Assembly (NCBI RefSeq): GCF_010993775.1 | Contig: NZ_WOTO01000030.1 | Location: 1 to 64,000, forward strand | Direction: 5' to 3' | DNA from: Fodinicola feengrottensis | Lineage (GTDB): Bacteria; Actinomycetota; Actinomycetes; Mycobacteriales; HKI-0501 | DNA: 64,000 nucleotides | Shown here: piece by piece, positions 38,740-48,584 of the stretch | How the letters are laid out: every line of letters begins with the position of its first letter | How positions within the stretch are numbered: the first letter of the stretch is position 1 | Program-made: the position numbers and the translations under genes | The notes under the pieces: model-generated | Told to the model about the DNA's origin: nothing | Databases searched by the model: none | What the model saw: only the letters and a program-made list of their open reading frames with translations

Positions 38740-39971
38740 GTGACTATCGTGAAAACAGACACCGCCGACCGGCTGCCTCGGGTCTTCTGGATAGTGTTCG
38801 CCGGTCAGCTGGTGAACCGGATCGGCAGCATGGTCGCCACTTTTCTGGTTTTCTACCTGACTTCTCGCGGCCTGACCGTGGCTGGGATCGGGGTTGTCAC
38901 CACCGCGTTGGGCGTCGGTGGACTGCTGAGCCAGCCGGTCGGCGGATTTCTGGCGGACCGGTTCGGCCATCGGCTCACGCTGATCGCCGGCATGGTGGCC
39001 ACCGCCGGCTGCATGGGCGCCCTCGGTGCCGCTCAGAACCTGCCGTTGCTGGCGATTTCCGCGGCCGCCTTGGGATTCGTGGGCGACCTCTATCGGCCGG
39101 CGGCAGCCGCGCTGGTCGCCGAGGTGGTCCCGCTCCGGCGCCGTTCGTACGCGTACGGGCTGATTTTCTGGGCGATCAACCTCGGCTATCCGGTAGCTGG
39201 GGTGTCGGCCGGCTTGTTGGCTGCGCACGGATTCTGGTTGTTGTTCGCCACCGACGCGTTCACCTGCCTATTGTTCGCCGGAATCATCGCGCTCGGCATC
39301 CCGGCCACCGTCGACCGGCGGCCGGCTGGCGGGCGACCGCTGGTTGGCTACCGGACCGCGTTCGCGGACTTTCGGTTGCGCTGGCTGGTGATTCTCACTT
39401 GCGGGTATTTCGTCGTCTATTCGCAGGTATTTTTCGGTCTACCGCTGGCGATCACCGGCGCTGGGCTGCCGCCTAGCAGCTTCGGCCCGATGTGGTGGTA
39501 AACGGGGTGGGCATTGTCTGCCTGCAACCGTTCGCCAGTCGCCTGCTGGCCCGGTTCGCGCCGCTGCGGGTCCTCGGCGTCTCGTGGCTGTTTGTCGGAA
39601 CAGGGATGGGGCTGGTTGGTTTTGCTCACACCACAACGGAATTCGCGTTGGCCGCAGTGGTGTGGACGGTCGGCGAGGTCGGCGCCGGCGGGGTCGCGGC
39701 CGGGCTGGTCGCCAACCTGGCGCCGACGGGTGCGCATGGCCGCTATCAGGCGTTGTACGGATGGAGCCAGGCGGTCGCGAAAGTGATCGCCGGCGCGGTG
39801 GGGCCGGCGGTCTATGTGACGGCTGGGCCGGCCGCGTTGTCCATCGGGTGCGTGGTCGTGGCCTTGGGATGTTGCGTGACCGCCTTCCGGGTCGCTCCTG
39901 CCTTTCACCGGCCTTCAAGCCGAAACATTCCTTGCGCGGACCGGCAGGATGCCCGGAGGGCCGCCTGTTAG
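38740..39971 (+). CDS. MFS transporter, one frameshift
   Basis: Twelve-helix drug-exporter type: FWIVFAGQLVNRIGSMVATFLVFYLTSRG, the A-motif-like loop GGFLADRFGHRLTL, GFVGDLYRPAAAALVAEVVP and a second half after a shift at about 39490 (VCLQPFASRLLARFAP, GRYQALYGWSQAVAKVIAGAVG). About 410 aa. GTG start 38740. Divergent from the ArsR-type regulator; substrate unknown. Closely similar in layout to the MFS gene at 62118-63348. Confidence 0.88.
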
Positions 39972-40010
39972 GGAAGGACCGCAGGGCGCTGCGTCGGCTA
40001 CCGTTCGCCG

Positions 40011-41143
40011 GTGGCAAGCAACGAACAGGAGCTGCGCTGGCAACTCGGCCAAGCGTACCAACTGCCTTATAGCACCGCACGTACGTCGCTGGTCGAGGAG
40101 ATTCTCGGCCACGCCGAGGCGACTGGCGACGACCGGCTGGTGTTCGACATACGAGTGGCGATGATTGACTCCGCCAATTTCGGTGGCGAGCAGGGAAAGG
40201 GGTTCGAGTCCTTCGCATGGTGCCTTGCCGCGTACGATCGCGCCGAGGTGCGCTTCACCGACGTGGACCTGCAAACGCTGCTCTGGCGGTTCAAGTGGAT
40301 TATCGGCGCGATGCCCAACTATCCCAGCATCAGCCTCGAACAGACCGAGCGGGCGCTCGCGGACATGGAGCGGCGCTATCGCAATGCTGGCCGCAGCCTC
40401 AAAGCGGTCTATTCGGAGCAGCGCAGGTTTTTCCGGCATCTCGGTGACCGTGCAGGCGCCGAGCGGGCCTTCCAGCAATGGCTTCTCGCTCCGCGCGGGA
40501 TCGTACCAGCGACTGCGAAATCTGCGAAACCGCCGCAATGATCCATCACCATCTCTGGATGGATCGCGATAATACCGCCATCGAGCTCGCGAACGAGGCG
40601 TTGGCCCGCGGGCGGAAATGCATCAACCAGCCGCAGGGGATTCGCTCCGCGATCATGTTGCCATTGGTGCGACAGGGAAGACTCGAAGAAGCTCGGCACG
40701 CTTTCGTTCATGGTTACCGAAAGCACCGCAACGAGCCTGGCGTCTGCTGGTCGATTGCCAACTATCTGGAGTTCTGTGCGCGTACCGGAAATGAGGCCCG
40801 CGGCCTGGAAATCCTGAACCGGCACCTTCGCTGTCTCGACGAGCCTGACAGTCCAGCCGGCGAAATGTGGTTCTCCGTTGACGCGGCGCTGCTGCTGCGC
40901 AGAATGCAGACAATCGGCCAGCGGGAGCTGAAAATCACCAGGCCGGCTTACGGCGACCGGTCCGAAGCCGTACTCACCGCCGCTGAACTGCGCGTGGTGC
41001 TGGAGAACCGGGCCACGGCGCTGGCCGCCCAGTTCGACGCACGGAACCGGAACACCAGCGTCAGCGAGCAGGTCGCCGCCGAGCTGGTGGTCGAACCGGT
41101 CATCGACCGACTGGTCCTGGTCCGCGGCGTCAGCCAGTCGTGA
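40011..41143 (+). CDS. Tetratricopeptide repeat protein, short paralog, one frameshift
   Basis: About 375 aa corresponding to the first half of the TPR protein at 29241-31374: MASNEQELRWQLGQAYQLPYS, FDIRVAMIDSANFGGEQGKGFESF, AMPNYPSISLEQTERALADME, RFFRHLGDRAGAERAFQQW, TGNEARGLEILNRHLRCLDEP and ALAAQFDARNRN are matched one by one. A shift near 40510 separates the halves. GTG start 40011. Unlike the longer paralog it has no helicase neighbour. It converges on mftR with a 14-base overlap. Confidence 0.78.
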
Positions 41144-41774
41144 GCATGTCGGAGAACCCGGTGATGAGGGCCCGCAAGGCGAGATCGAGGTAGCTGGTCA
41201 GGTCCTCGTCGCCGCGTGCCAGCCAGTGGTCGAAAGCGGCGCGGCAGGCCGCCAACGTGGTACGGCTGATCGTCAGTGGGTAGAGCGAGTCCGCTGGTTG
41301 AGCCAGTCGGGCGGCCGCGAAGTCGCCGACGGCGCGCTCCCAGCGGTCGTAGTGCGGCGCGGCGCTGGCCTGCAACGCCGGCACTGAACTGATGAGCCGC
41401 ATCCGAGTACGCAGCTCAGGTACGTCCTCGGCGCGGTAGCGGTTGACGCCCACCACAACCTCGCGGATGGCGTCCATCAGCGGCACGTCGTACGGCACTC
41501 GCGCGAACGCCGCTCGCAGGCGCTCCACCTCGCCCTCGAAGTCGTCCCAGAGGACGGCCGCTTTCGAGTCGTAGTAACGGAAAAACGTGCGGCGGCTGAC
41601 GCCGGCGGCGGTCCCGATCTGTTCGATGGTGGTCTCGTCGAAGCCCTGTTCGGTGAACAGCTGGAGCGCGATGAGCTCCAGTGCGCGCGCGGTCGTGCCC
41701 GGCGGCCGGCCACGGCGTGGACTCGGGGCCTCGGCGGTCACCCGTGCCCCCTTGTTTTCGTCACTTGGTGACAT
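41130..41774 (-). CDS. mftR: MftR-like mycofactocin system TetR regulator
   Basis: Intact 214-aa TetR protein: RRGRPPGTTARALELIALQLFTEQGFDETTIEQIGTAAGVSRRTFFRYYDSK, then PYDVPLMDAIREVVVGVNRYRAEDVPELRTRMRLI and PALQASAAPHYDRWE. The RTFFRYYxSK box and the LRTRMxLIxxVPALQA segment are those of mycofactocin regulators, which respond to long-chain acyl-CoA in mycobacteria. It is divergent from mftD, strengthening the call. ATG at 41774. Confidence 0.8.
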   Translation of the reverse strand: MSPSDENKGARVTAEAPSPRRGRPPGTTARALELIALQLFTEQGFDETTIEQIGTAAGVSRRTFFRYYDSKAAVLWDDFEGEVERLRAAFARVPYDVPLMDAIREVVVGVNRYRAEDVPELRTRMRLISSVPALQASAAPHYDRWERAVGDFAAARLAQPADSLYPLTISRTTLAACRAAFDHWLARGDEDLTSYLDLALRALITGFSDMLTTG

Positions 41775-41830
41775 TAACATTTCGCTATTCGACACAGCGT
41801 GCCGAAAAGCCGACGTGAGGACTCTCGCTG

Positions 41831-43012
41831 ATGAGCAACGCCTGGTTCGAGACGGTGGCGGAGGCGCGGCGACGCGCCCGGCGACGGCTGCCGAAGTCGG
41901 TTTACGGGGCGTTGGTGGCCGGGTCCGAGCGCGGGACGACCCTGACCGACAACCTGGCCGCCTTCGGTGAGCTGGGGTTCGCGCCGCATGTGGCAGGTCT
42001 GCCGGCGCGCAGCGCGATCTGTCGACCACGGTGTTGGGGCAGCGGATCGAGCTGCCGGTGATCCTGTCGCCAACCGGCGTACAAGCCGTGCATCCGGACG
42101 GTGAGGTCGCCGTCGCGCGCGCGCGCGCGCCGCCGCCCGCGGCACCGCGCTGGGACTGAGTTCCTTCGCCAGCAAACCCATCGAGGAGGTGGTCGCGGCC
42201 AATCCGCGGACCTTCTTCCAGATTTACTGGTCTGGCAGCAAAGACCAGCTGCTGCAGCGGCTGGAACGGGCCCGCGCCGCCGGCGGGCGGCCGGCGTGAT
42301 CGTGACCCTGGACTGGTCCTTCTCCCACGGGCGCGACTGGGGAAGTCCCGCTATTCCAGAGAAAGTCGACTTCCGTACGATGCTGCGCTACGCACCGGAG
42401 GCCATCACCCATCCGCGTTGGCTTGCCGCGTACGCGAAAACCCGCCGAGTGCCGGACCTGACCGTGCCGAACATGGGCGTGCCGGGACAGCCGGCACCGA
42501 CATTTTTCGGTGCGTACGGCGAATGGATGAACACCGCGCTGCCCAGCTGGGCGGATGTGCGGTGGTTGCGCCAACAATGGGACGGGCCGTTCCTGCTGAA
42601 AGGCATCACCCGCATCGACGACGCCAGGCAGGGCCGTCGACGCCGGAGTAAGCGCGATCTCGGTTTCCAACCACGGCGGCAATAACCTCGACGGAACCCC
42701 GGCGACCATTCGCGTCCTGCCGTCGATCGCCGAAGCCGTCGGCGACCAGATCGAGGTGCTGCTCGATGGCGGCGTACGGCGTGGCAGCGACGTGGTCAAG
42801 GCGCTCGCGCTGGGCGCGCGGGCGGTGCTGATCGGCCGCGCGTACCTGTGGGGCCTGGCCGCGAATGGCCAGGCCGGCGTGGAAAACGTCCTCGACATCC
42901 TGCGCGGCGGCATCGACTCGGCGCTGCTCGGGCTCGGCCGCTCCAGCGTCCACGACCTCACCTCGGACGACGTGGTCGTCCCGCCCAACTTCCTCGCCGC
43001 CTCGGCGCCTGA
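41831..43012 (+). CDS. mftD: Pre-mycofactocin synthase MftD (FMN-dependent), frameshifted
   Basis: FMN-binding alpha-hydroxyacid-oxidase-fold enzyme that oxidatively deaminates the valine-tyrosine cyclic precursor in mycofactocin maturation. Characteristic words: NAWFETVAEARRRARRRLPKSVYGALVAGSE, FGELGFAPHVAGLP, SPTGVQAVHPDGEVAVA, LDWSFSHGRDWGSP, PNMGVPGQPAPTFFGAYGEWM, VSNHGGNNLDGTP with the catalytic His, and LDGGVRRGSDVVKALALGARAV then SSVHDL. Shifts lie near 42015, 42115-42130 (an alternating GC tract), 42290, 42630 and just before the end; the expected terminal LGA plus TGA is at 43012. About 393 aa. No mftA, B, C, E or F lies in the window. Confidence 0.87.
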
Positions 43013-43137
43013 CCGCACCGCCCCACGTCCTCTTTCGCTGCTGGCGTATTTCGTTGGGAGCGAACGCGGCTGCCCCGGCGTACGCCGATGTGCTTGCCTG
43101 GGTGTGGACAGGGCGCCGATCGTCGTGGAGGTGTGTG

Positions 43138-45433
43138 ATGATGTTCGAACGTTTTACCGATGGCGCGCGCCGTGTTGTCCTCCTTGGCAGGGAAGAGGCG
43201 GACATGCTCGGGGACCGGCATCTCGGGACAGAACATTTTCTGCTCGGGTTGATCCGGGAAGGAGAAGGCGTCGGGGCCACCGTGTTGCGGGCGCTGGGCG
43301 TCACGCTGGAGTCCGTACGCCGAGAGGTGCGGGAGTTGGCCGCGACCGGCCGGGACGTGCCGGACGGGCAAATTCCCTTTACCCCAAGGGCGAAAAAGGT
43401 GTTGGAGCTGAGCCTGCGGGAGGCGCTGCAGCTTGGCCATACTCATATCGGCACCGAGCACTTGCTGCTCGGATTGACCAGAAACCCGGAGGCAACCGCG
43501 ACCCGGGTGTTGGTACGGCTGGATGTCGAGCCGGCCGCGGTACGCCGAGAGGTCGCCCATTTGCTTGCCGGCGACCCGAAACCCGAGGTGGCCGCCCCTG
43601 CCACTTCGCTGGTGCTGGACCAGTTCGGCCGCAATCTGACGAACGCGGCCCGGGAGGGCAAGCTGGATCCGGTGATTGGCCGGGAAAAGGTCCTCGACCG
43701 GGTGATGCGGGTGCTTTCCCGCCGTACGAAGAACAATCCGGTGCTGATCGGCGAGCCAGGAGTCGGCAAGACCGCCGTGGTGGAGGGTCTCGCGCAGGCC
43801 ATCGTCAACGGTGACGTGCCGGAGCTCTTGAAAGACAAGCAAATCTATATGCTGGATTTGGGCTCTTTGGTCGCCGGGTCCCGTTATCGCGGTGATTTCG
43901 AGGAGCGCCTGAACAAGGTGCTCAAGGAAGTCCGAACTCGCGGCGACATTATTCTTTTTGTGGACGAGATCCACACGCTGGTCGGAGCCGGTGCGGCCGA
44001 GGGTGCGATCGACGCTGCCAGCATTCTCAAGCCGATGCTGGCCCGCGGCGAGCTGCGGACGATCGGCGCCACCACGGTCACCGAATACCGTAAATACTTC
44101 GAAAAGGACGCGGCTTTGGCGCGCCGGTTCCAGCCGATCGAGGTCGCCGAGCCGTCGGTAAACCAAACCGCGGAGATCCTCAAAGGCCTGCGTGGCCGGT
44201 ACGAGGAGCATCACCAGGTGACCATCACCGACGCCGCGGTGGTTGCCGCGGCGACCCTCGCGGACCGGTATATCGCGGACCGTTTCCTGCCGGACAAGGC
44301 GATCGACCTGATCGACGAGGCCGGCGCGATGATGCGACTGCGTCGCATGACGGCCCCGCCGGAGCTGCGGGAATTCGACGAGATCGTCACCGAGGACATT
44401 ATTGCCGAGGTGGTGGCGGGCTGGACGGGCATCCCGGTTTTCAAGCTGACTGAAGCCGAAACGTCCCGGCTGCTGCGGATGGAGGACGAGCTGCACCGGC
44501 GGGTCGTGGGCCAGCAGGAGGCGATCAGGTCGGTCAGCAAGGCGATTCGTCGTACGCGGGCCGGCCTGAATGATCCGAAGCGGCCCGGCGGCTCGTTCAT
44601 TTTCGCTGGTACGTCTGGGATCGGGAAGAGCGAGCTGTCCAAGGCGCTCGCCGAGTTCTTGTTCGGTGACGACAACGCGCTTGTTCAGCTGGACATGTCC
44701 GAATTCCATGACCGGTCGACGGTGTCCCGGCTGGTGGGCGCGCCTCCCGGGTATGTCGGCTACGACGAAGGTGGCCAGCTGACCGAAAAGGTCCGCCGGA
44801 AACCCTTCAGCGTGGTGTTGTTCGACGAGATCGAGAAGGCTCATTCGGACGTTTTCAGCACGTTGTTGCAGGTGTTGGAGGACGGCCGGTTGACCGATGG
44901 CCAGGGTCGTGTGGTGGATTTCAAGAACACCGTGCTGATCATGACCACAAATCTCGGTACGCGCGATGTTTCCAAGGCCGTCAGTCTCGTTTTGTTTCCA
45001 AGGCGGCAACGACGATTCCAGCAACTACGAGCGGATGAAGCAGAAGGTTCAGGACGAGCTGAAGCAGCACTTCCGGCCGGAGTTCCTGAACCGGATCGAT
45101 GACATCGTGGTGTTCCATCAGTTGACGCAGGAGCAGATCGTCCAAATCGTGGACATCATGGTCGCCCGGGTCTGCGGTCAGCTCAAGGAAAAGGGCATGA
45201 CGTTGTCGTTGACCGAGAACGCTCGTACTTTCCTGGCAAAGAAGGGATTCGACCCGGTGCTCGGTGCCCGGCCGTTGCGCCGGACCATCCAGCGCGAGAT
45301 CGAGGACACGCTGAGCGAGAAAATCCTCTTCGGCGAGATCCAGTCCGGTCAGCAGATCACCATCGACGTCGAAGGTGACCTGGACCGGATTTCGGCCGCA
45401 CAACTGGTGTTCAAGGTGGACGAGTACGTGTAG
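43138..45433 (+). CDS. clpC: ClpC-type AAA+ unfoldase lacking the middle domain, one frameshift
   Basis: Hsp100 unfoldase partner of ClpP. Two Clp-N repeats (MMFERFTDGARRVVLLGREEA; HTHIGTEHLLLGLTR), D1 with Walker A GEPGVGKTAVVEGLA and Walker B ILFVDEIHTLVGAG, pore loop RYRGDFEERL; D2 with Walker A GTSGIGKSEL (usual form GPTGVGKTEL), Walker B VVLFDEIEKAH and pore loop GAPPGYVGYDEGG. Between D1 and D2, RRMTAPPELREFDE runs directly into IIAEVVAGWTGIPVFKLTE: the roughly 50-residue coiled-coil M-domain (UVR motif) of normal ClpC is missing in frame. About 765 aa instead of 830-850. The D2 frame shifts near 44990, then QGGNDDSSNYERMKQK continues to FKVDEYV. GGAGG precedes the ATG. Confidence 0.93.
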
Positions 45434-45467
45434 TGGCGAACGGGTGGTCGCACGGCCACCCGTTCCG

Positions 45468-46007
45468 CTATTTCCATTCGGGCGCGAGGATCGCCCAGAT
45501 CTGCTTGTCGTAGCGGACCCCCTGGTACGGCCAGAGTTCGCGTTGTACGCCCTCAAAAGTCATCCCGAGTCGTTTCGCGACCGCGGCGCTGCGGTCGTTG
45601 TCGGCTCGGCAATGCCACTCCGCGCGATGCAGCCCGCGGGTGCTGAACGCCCAGTCCAGGAGGGCGCCGCAAGCGGCGGTGACCAGGCCGTTCCCCTCGG
45701 CCGCACGCTCCAGCCAACAGCCAATTTCGCAGGTTCCATAGGCCGCGTCGAAATCCACGAACATCACGCCGCCGACCAGCGTTCCGTCGAGCCAGATCCC
45801 GAAAAGACGCGCACCGTCGTTGGCCTGGCGCTCGGCGTACCGGCGCAGGGTGGCCCGCGCGCCGTCTACGTCCTCGGTCACGAAGGTCGGCCCCACCCAG
45901 GGGCGGATGTGCTCACGAGCGCGGTCCTGGTTGGCGGCGAACTCCTCGGCGTGCCAGATCTCCAGCGGTCGGAGCTCGGCATTGTCCCGCAGCGGGAGGG
46001 AGAACAT
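45468..46007 (-). CDS. GNAT family N-acetyltransferase (RimJ/RimL type)
   Basis: Intact 179-aa protein: LRPLEIWHAEEFAANQDRAREH, LVGGVMFVDFDAAYGTCEIGCWLERAAEGNGLVTAACGALLDWAF with the acetyl-CoA loop, and RAEWHCRADNDRSAAVAKRLGMTFEG. Family members acetylate ribosomal protein N-termini or small amines and drugs. Start at 46007 (MFSLPLRD). Divergent from a TetR gene. Confidence 0.92.
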   Translation of the reverse strand: MFSLPLRDNAELRPLEIWHAEEFAANQDRAREHIRPWVGPTFVTEDVDGARATLRRYAERQANDGARLFGIWLDGTLVGGVMFVDFDAAYGTCEIGCWLERAAEGNGLVTAACGALLDWAFSTRGLHRAEWHCRADNDRSAAVAKRLGMTFEGVQRELWPYQGVRYDKQIWAILAPEWK

Positions 46008-46057
46008 GATGACCCCACATTCACACAACAGTCGTTATGATTATGTACGGTAGCAGC

Positions 46058-46645
46058 ATGCCACGAACAAAGGGCGATCACGAGGCCCGCCGCCGAGATG
46101 TCTCGGAAGCGGTCTGGCGGGTGTTGACCGCGCAGGGCTTCGGCGGTCTGACCATGCGCGCGGTCGCCGCCGAGCTCGGCGCGACCACCGGTCTGCTCAC
46201 CCATTATTTCCCCAGCAAACGGGACCTTGTCGGGTACGCGCTCGACCTGCTGGAGCGGCGTACGGACAGTCGCCCGCGGCGTGCGGCCGGCGAGGGCCTG
46301 TCGGCCCTGCGCGCCGTGCTGTTCGATGTTCTGCCGCTGACCAGCGAGGACGCCGCCAGTAACCGGATCTGGGTGTCGTCGTGGGACACCGCCCTCGCCG
46401 AGCCCAGCTTGAGTGCCGACTATGCCGGCAAGTACGCGCGAAGCCGCGACAAGCTGCGTGACCTCGTTGCCGCAGCCCAAAAGCTGGGTGAACTGCCGGC
46501 CGGGGATCCGGCCCGCATCGCGGCCGGTGCCCAGGCATTCATCCTCGGTTTGGTCGTACAAGCCCTTTTTGATCCAGCAGCATTTCCGGCCAACCGGCAG
46601 ATCGAGCTTTTGGACGACTATTTGGACACTGTCACGAAGCTGTGA
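46058..46645 (+). CDS. TetR family transcriptional regulator
   Basis: Intact 195-aa protein: ARRRDVSEAVWRVLTAQGFGG, LTMRAVAAELGATTGLLTHYFPSKRDLV, then FDVLPLTSEDAASNRIWVSSWDTAL and the C-terminal TetR_C domain. Start at MPRTKG (46058). Divergent from the GNAT gene, which it probably regulates. Confidence 0.92.
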   Translation: MPRTKGDHEARRRDVSEAVWRVLTAQGFGGLTMRAVAAELGATTGLLTHYFPSKRDLVGYALDLLERRTDSRPRRAAGEGLSALRAVLFDVLPLTSEDAASNRIWVSSWDTALAEPSLSADYAGKYARSRDKLRDLVAAAQKLGELPAGDPARIAAGAQAFILGLVVQALFDPAAFPANRQIELLDDYLDTVTKL

Positions 46646-46691
46646 CACATCGATCGCAAGGTGTGGACATGCCACGACCACAGTGAGCCGC

Positions 46692-48233
46692 ATGCGAATT
46701 CACCGTCCCCATCGGGGCACATCACTTCTCGCTGTCTTTCTCGTCCTCGCCGCGACCGGCCTGTTCGCTTCCCCTGCGCAGGCCATTGTCGGCGGGGTCG
46801 AGTCGTCCAAGCCGTACGCCTTCCTGGGCTCGCTGGAGCGGCCCGAGTCGCCCCGTCCGGACAAACATGTGTGCGGTGTCAGCGTGCTCGCGCCGCAGTG
46901 GGTGATCAGCGCGAGCCATTGTGCGGCCCCGCCCAACCAAGCCGCAGTCGGCACTCCGCGCGGCTGGCGGGTCCGGATCGGGTCGCTGAGCGCGAGCTCA
47001 GGCGGCCAAGTTGTCGATGTCGACAAGTTCTATCGGCTCGCCACTCCTCGGCCCGATGGCTTCTTCGGCAGAGATCTTTCGTTGCTGCACCTACGGACTC
47101 CGGTACGTGCCGTGCCGATTCGGCTCGCCAGCGCCACCCCACCGGACCACACGCCGGCGCGCATTGTCGGTTGGGGAATGACTTGCGACGATCGGAACAA
47201 TCCCGCTTGTTTCCCTGACAAACTGAGGGAAGCCGACACCGCTGTCCAGCCGATCTCAGCCTGTTCGACCGGTTTGGCTGGCCAGGAACTGTGCATCGGC
47301 AGCCTCGACGGCAGCGTCGCCGCGACCAATATGGACTCCGGTGGGCCGGCGCTCGTACGGGAAAAGGGTCGCTGGGTGTTGGCCGGCATTGTCAGCGGTG
47401 GCAACGCGAACCAGCCGGTCCTCTACACGGACGTCACCAAGCGCGCCGCCTGGATCAACGGCATTGTGGACGGCACCGCCGTGCCGCGGGAGGTGCCGGT
47501 GCCGTCGCTGGCCGGCACCGTCGAACTCGACCGTTGCATGGCGTCTGTGGTGCGTACGCCCGATGCGCGGCCCGGGTCCAAAGCGCTGCTGCTGACAAAT
47601 GGCCACTGCGTGGAGGGGGCGCGCCCGGCGGTTGGGTCGGCGTTGGTGGATCAGCCGGCCAACCGGCCGATCGCCATCCAGGACAGCGAGGGGTATGACA
47701 AGGTCACGGCCACCGCGAATCGGCTGGTGTACGCGACGATGACTGGCACCGATATCGCCCTTTACCGGCTTGACAAAACGTACGCGCAGCTGGCCGCCCA
47801 GGGGGAGAAGGTCTTCCAGGTGACCACCAAACCGGTGGGCGCCGGCGCTCATGTGGACGTGCTGAGCGGAGCTTATCGTCAGCCTTGTACGGTCCAGGCC
47901 GTCATTTCGCACCTGCGCGAAGCCGGTTATCAGCAGGACAATTCGTTCCGTTGGGCCGCCACCGACAACTGCTATCTTGGCCCTGGATATTCCGGTTCCG
48001 CGGTGATCGCCTCGGACGGCAACACCATCGTTGGCGTACACAACACCAGCAACCGCGACGGTGCGCAGTGCACGGACGGCAACCCGTGCGAGGTGGCCGC
48101 GAACGGGACTGTGACTTCCGTACAAGGCCGCACTTATGGCCAGCAGATCAATGCGATCCCGGCCTGCCTCACCGCTCAGTCCACATTGGACCTTTTCGCT
48201 CCGGGTTGCGTACTCGCCCGCCCAGCGGCCTGA
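46692..48233 (+). CDS. Secreted double trypsin-like serine protease
   Basis: Intact 513-aa protein. Signal peptide (TSLLAVFLVLAATGLFASPAQA) followed directly by IVGGVES, a chymotrypsin-type mature N-terminus. First protease domain: His in ISASHCA, Asp in GRDLSLLHL, Ser in NMDSGGPAL (usual GDSGGP). A second trypsin-like unit follows from about residue 285: His in LLTNGHCVEGA, Asp in TGTDIALYRL, Ser in LGPGYSGSAVI. Both units keep a full triad, so it could be a two-headed secreted protease. A strong terminator follows the stop. Confidence 0.9.
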   Translation: MRIHRPHRGTSLLAVFLVLAATGLFASPAQAIVGGVESSKPYAFLGSLERPESPRPDKHVCGVSVLAPQWVISASHCAAPPNQAAVGTPRGWRVRIGSLSASSGGQVVDVDKFYRLATPRPDGFFGRDLSLLHLRTPVRAVPIRLASATPPDHTPARIVGWGMTCDDRNNPACFPDKLREADTAVQPISACSTGLAGQELCIGSLDGSVAATNMDSGGPALVREKGRWVLAGIVSGGNANQPVLYTDVTKRAAWINGIVDGTAVPREVPVPSLAGTVELDRCMASVVRTPDARPGSKALLLTNGHCVEGARPAVGSALVDQPANRPIAIQDSEGYDKVTATANRLVYATMTGTDIALYRLDKTYAQLAAQGEKVFQVTTKPVGAGAHVDVLSGAYRQPCTVQAVISHLREAGYQQDNSFRWAATDNCYLGPGYSGSAVIASDGNTIVGVHNTSNRDGAQCTDGNPCEVAANGTVTSVQGRTYGQQINAIPACLTAQSTLDLFAPGCVLARPAA

Positions 48234-48253
48234 CCGCTCTGTTAGACGTAAGG

Positions 48254-48283
48254 CGGCTCGGCGCTGGTCCCAGCGCCGAGCCG
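48254..48283 (+). terminator. Rho-independent terminator after the protease gene
   Basis: A 13-bp perfect stem (48254-48266 with 48271-48283), four-base loop, followed by TTT. It lies between convergent genes and may serve both. Confidence 0.8.
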
Positions 48284-48305
48284 TTTCAGTGCCGCGATAT
48301 GCGCC

Positions 48306-48584
48306 TTACGACCACGTTTCCACGTAAAGGGCATAGGTGCTGCTGCCCGGCTCCCAATAGCATTGGTAGTCCCGATATGTGCCGGCCCGCTGGAGCGCGG
48401 CTCCCGCGTTCTCGCAGGCAAAATAGGCCAAGTAGCCCTTTTGGTAAAGGAACCATTCGTACGGTTGCGCCTTGCCCGACGGCGTCGACGCGGCAGCCGC
48501 CTCAGCCGCGGTGGGCAGTGCGGTGGCGGACGTGGCCATTATGACCGCGATGCCCGCGGCGGCGGCGAGTTTCTTCCAGTTCAC
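48306..48584 (-). CDS. Small secreted protein of unknown function
   Basis: Intact 92-aa protein with signal peptide (LAAAAGIAVIMATSATALPTAAEA) and a mature part of about 60 residues, WFLYQKGYLAYFACENAG, YRDYQCYWEP and YALYVETWS, containing two cysteines. The aromatic-rich pattern resembles small exported actinobacterial proteins of unknown role. A GAGGTCGC site precedes the ATG. Confidence 0.8.
   Translation of the reverse strand: MNWKKLAAAAGIAVIMATSATALPTAAEAAAASTPSGKAQPYEWFLYQKGYLAYFACENAGAALQRAGTYRDYQCYWEPGSSTYALYVETWS

Noticed and set aside
42958..45024. Leftward ORF of 688 codons opposite clpC
   Set aside because: Antisense shadow of a highly conserved gene with strong third-position GC bias.
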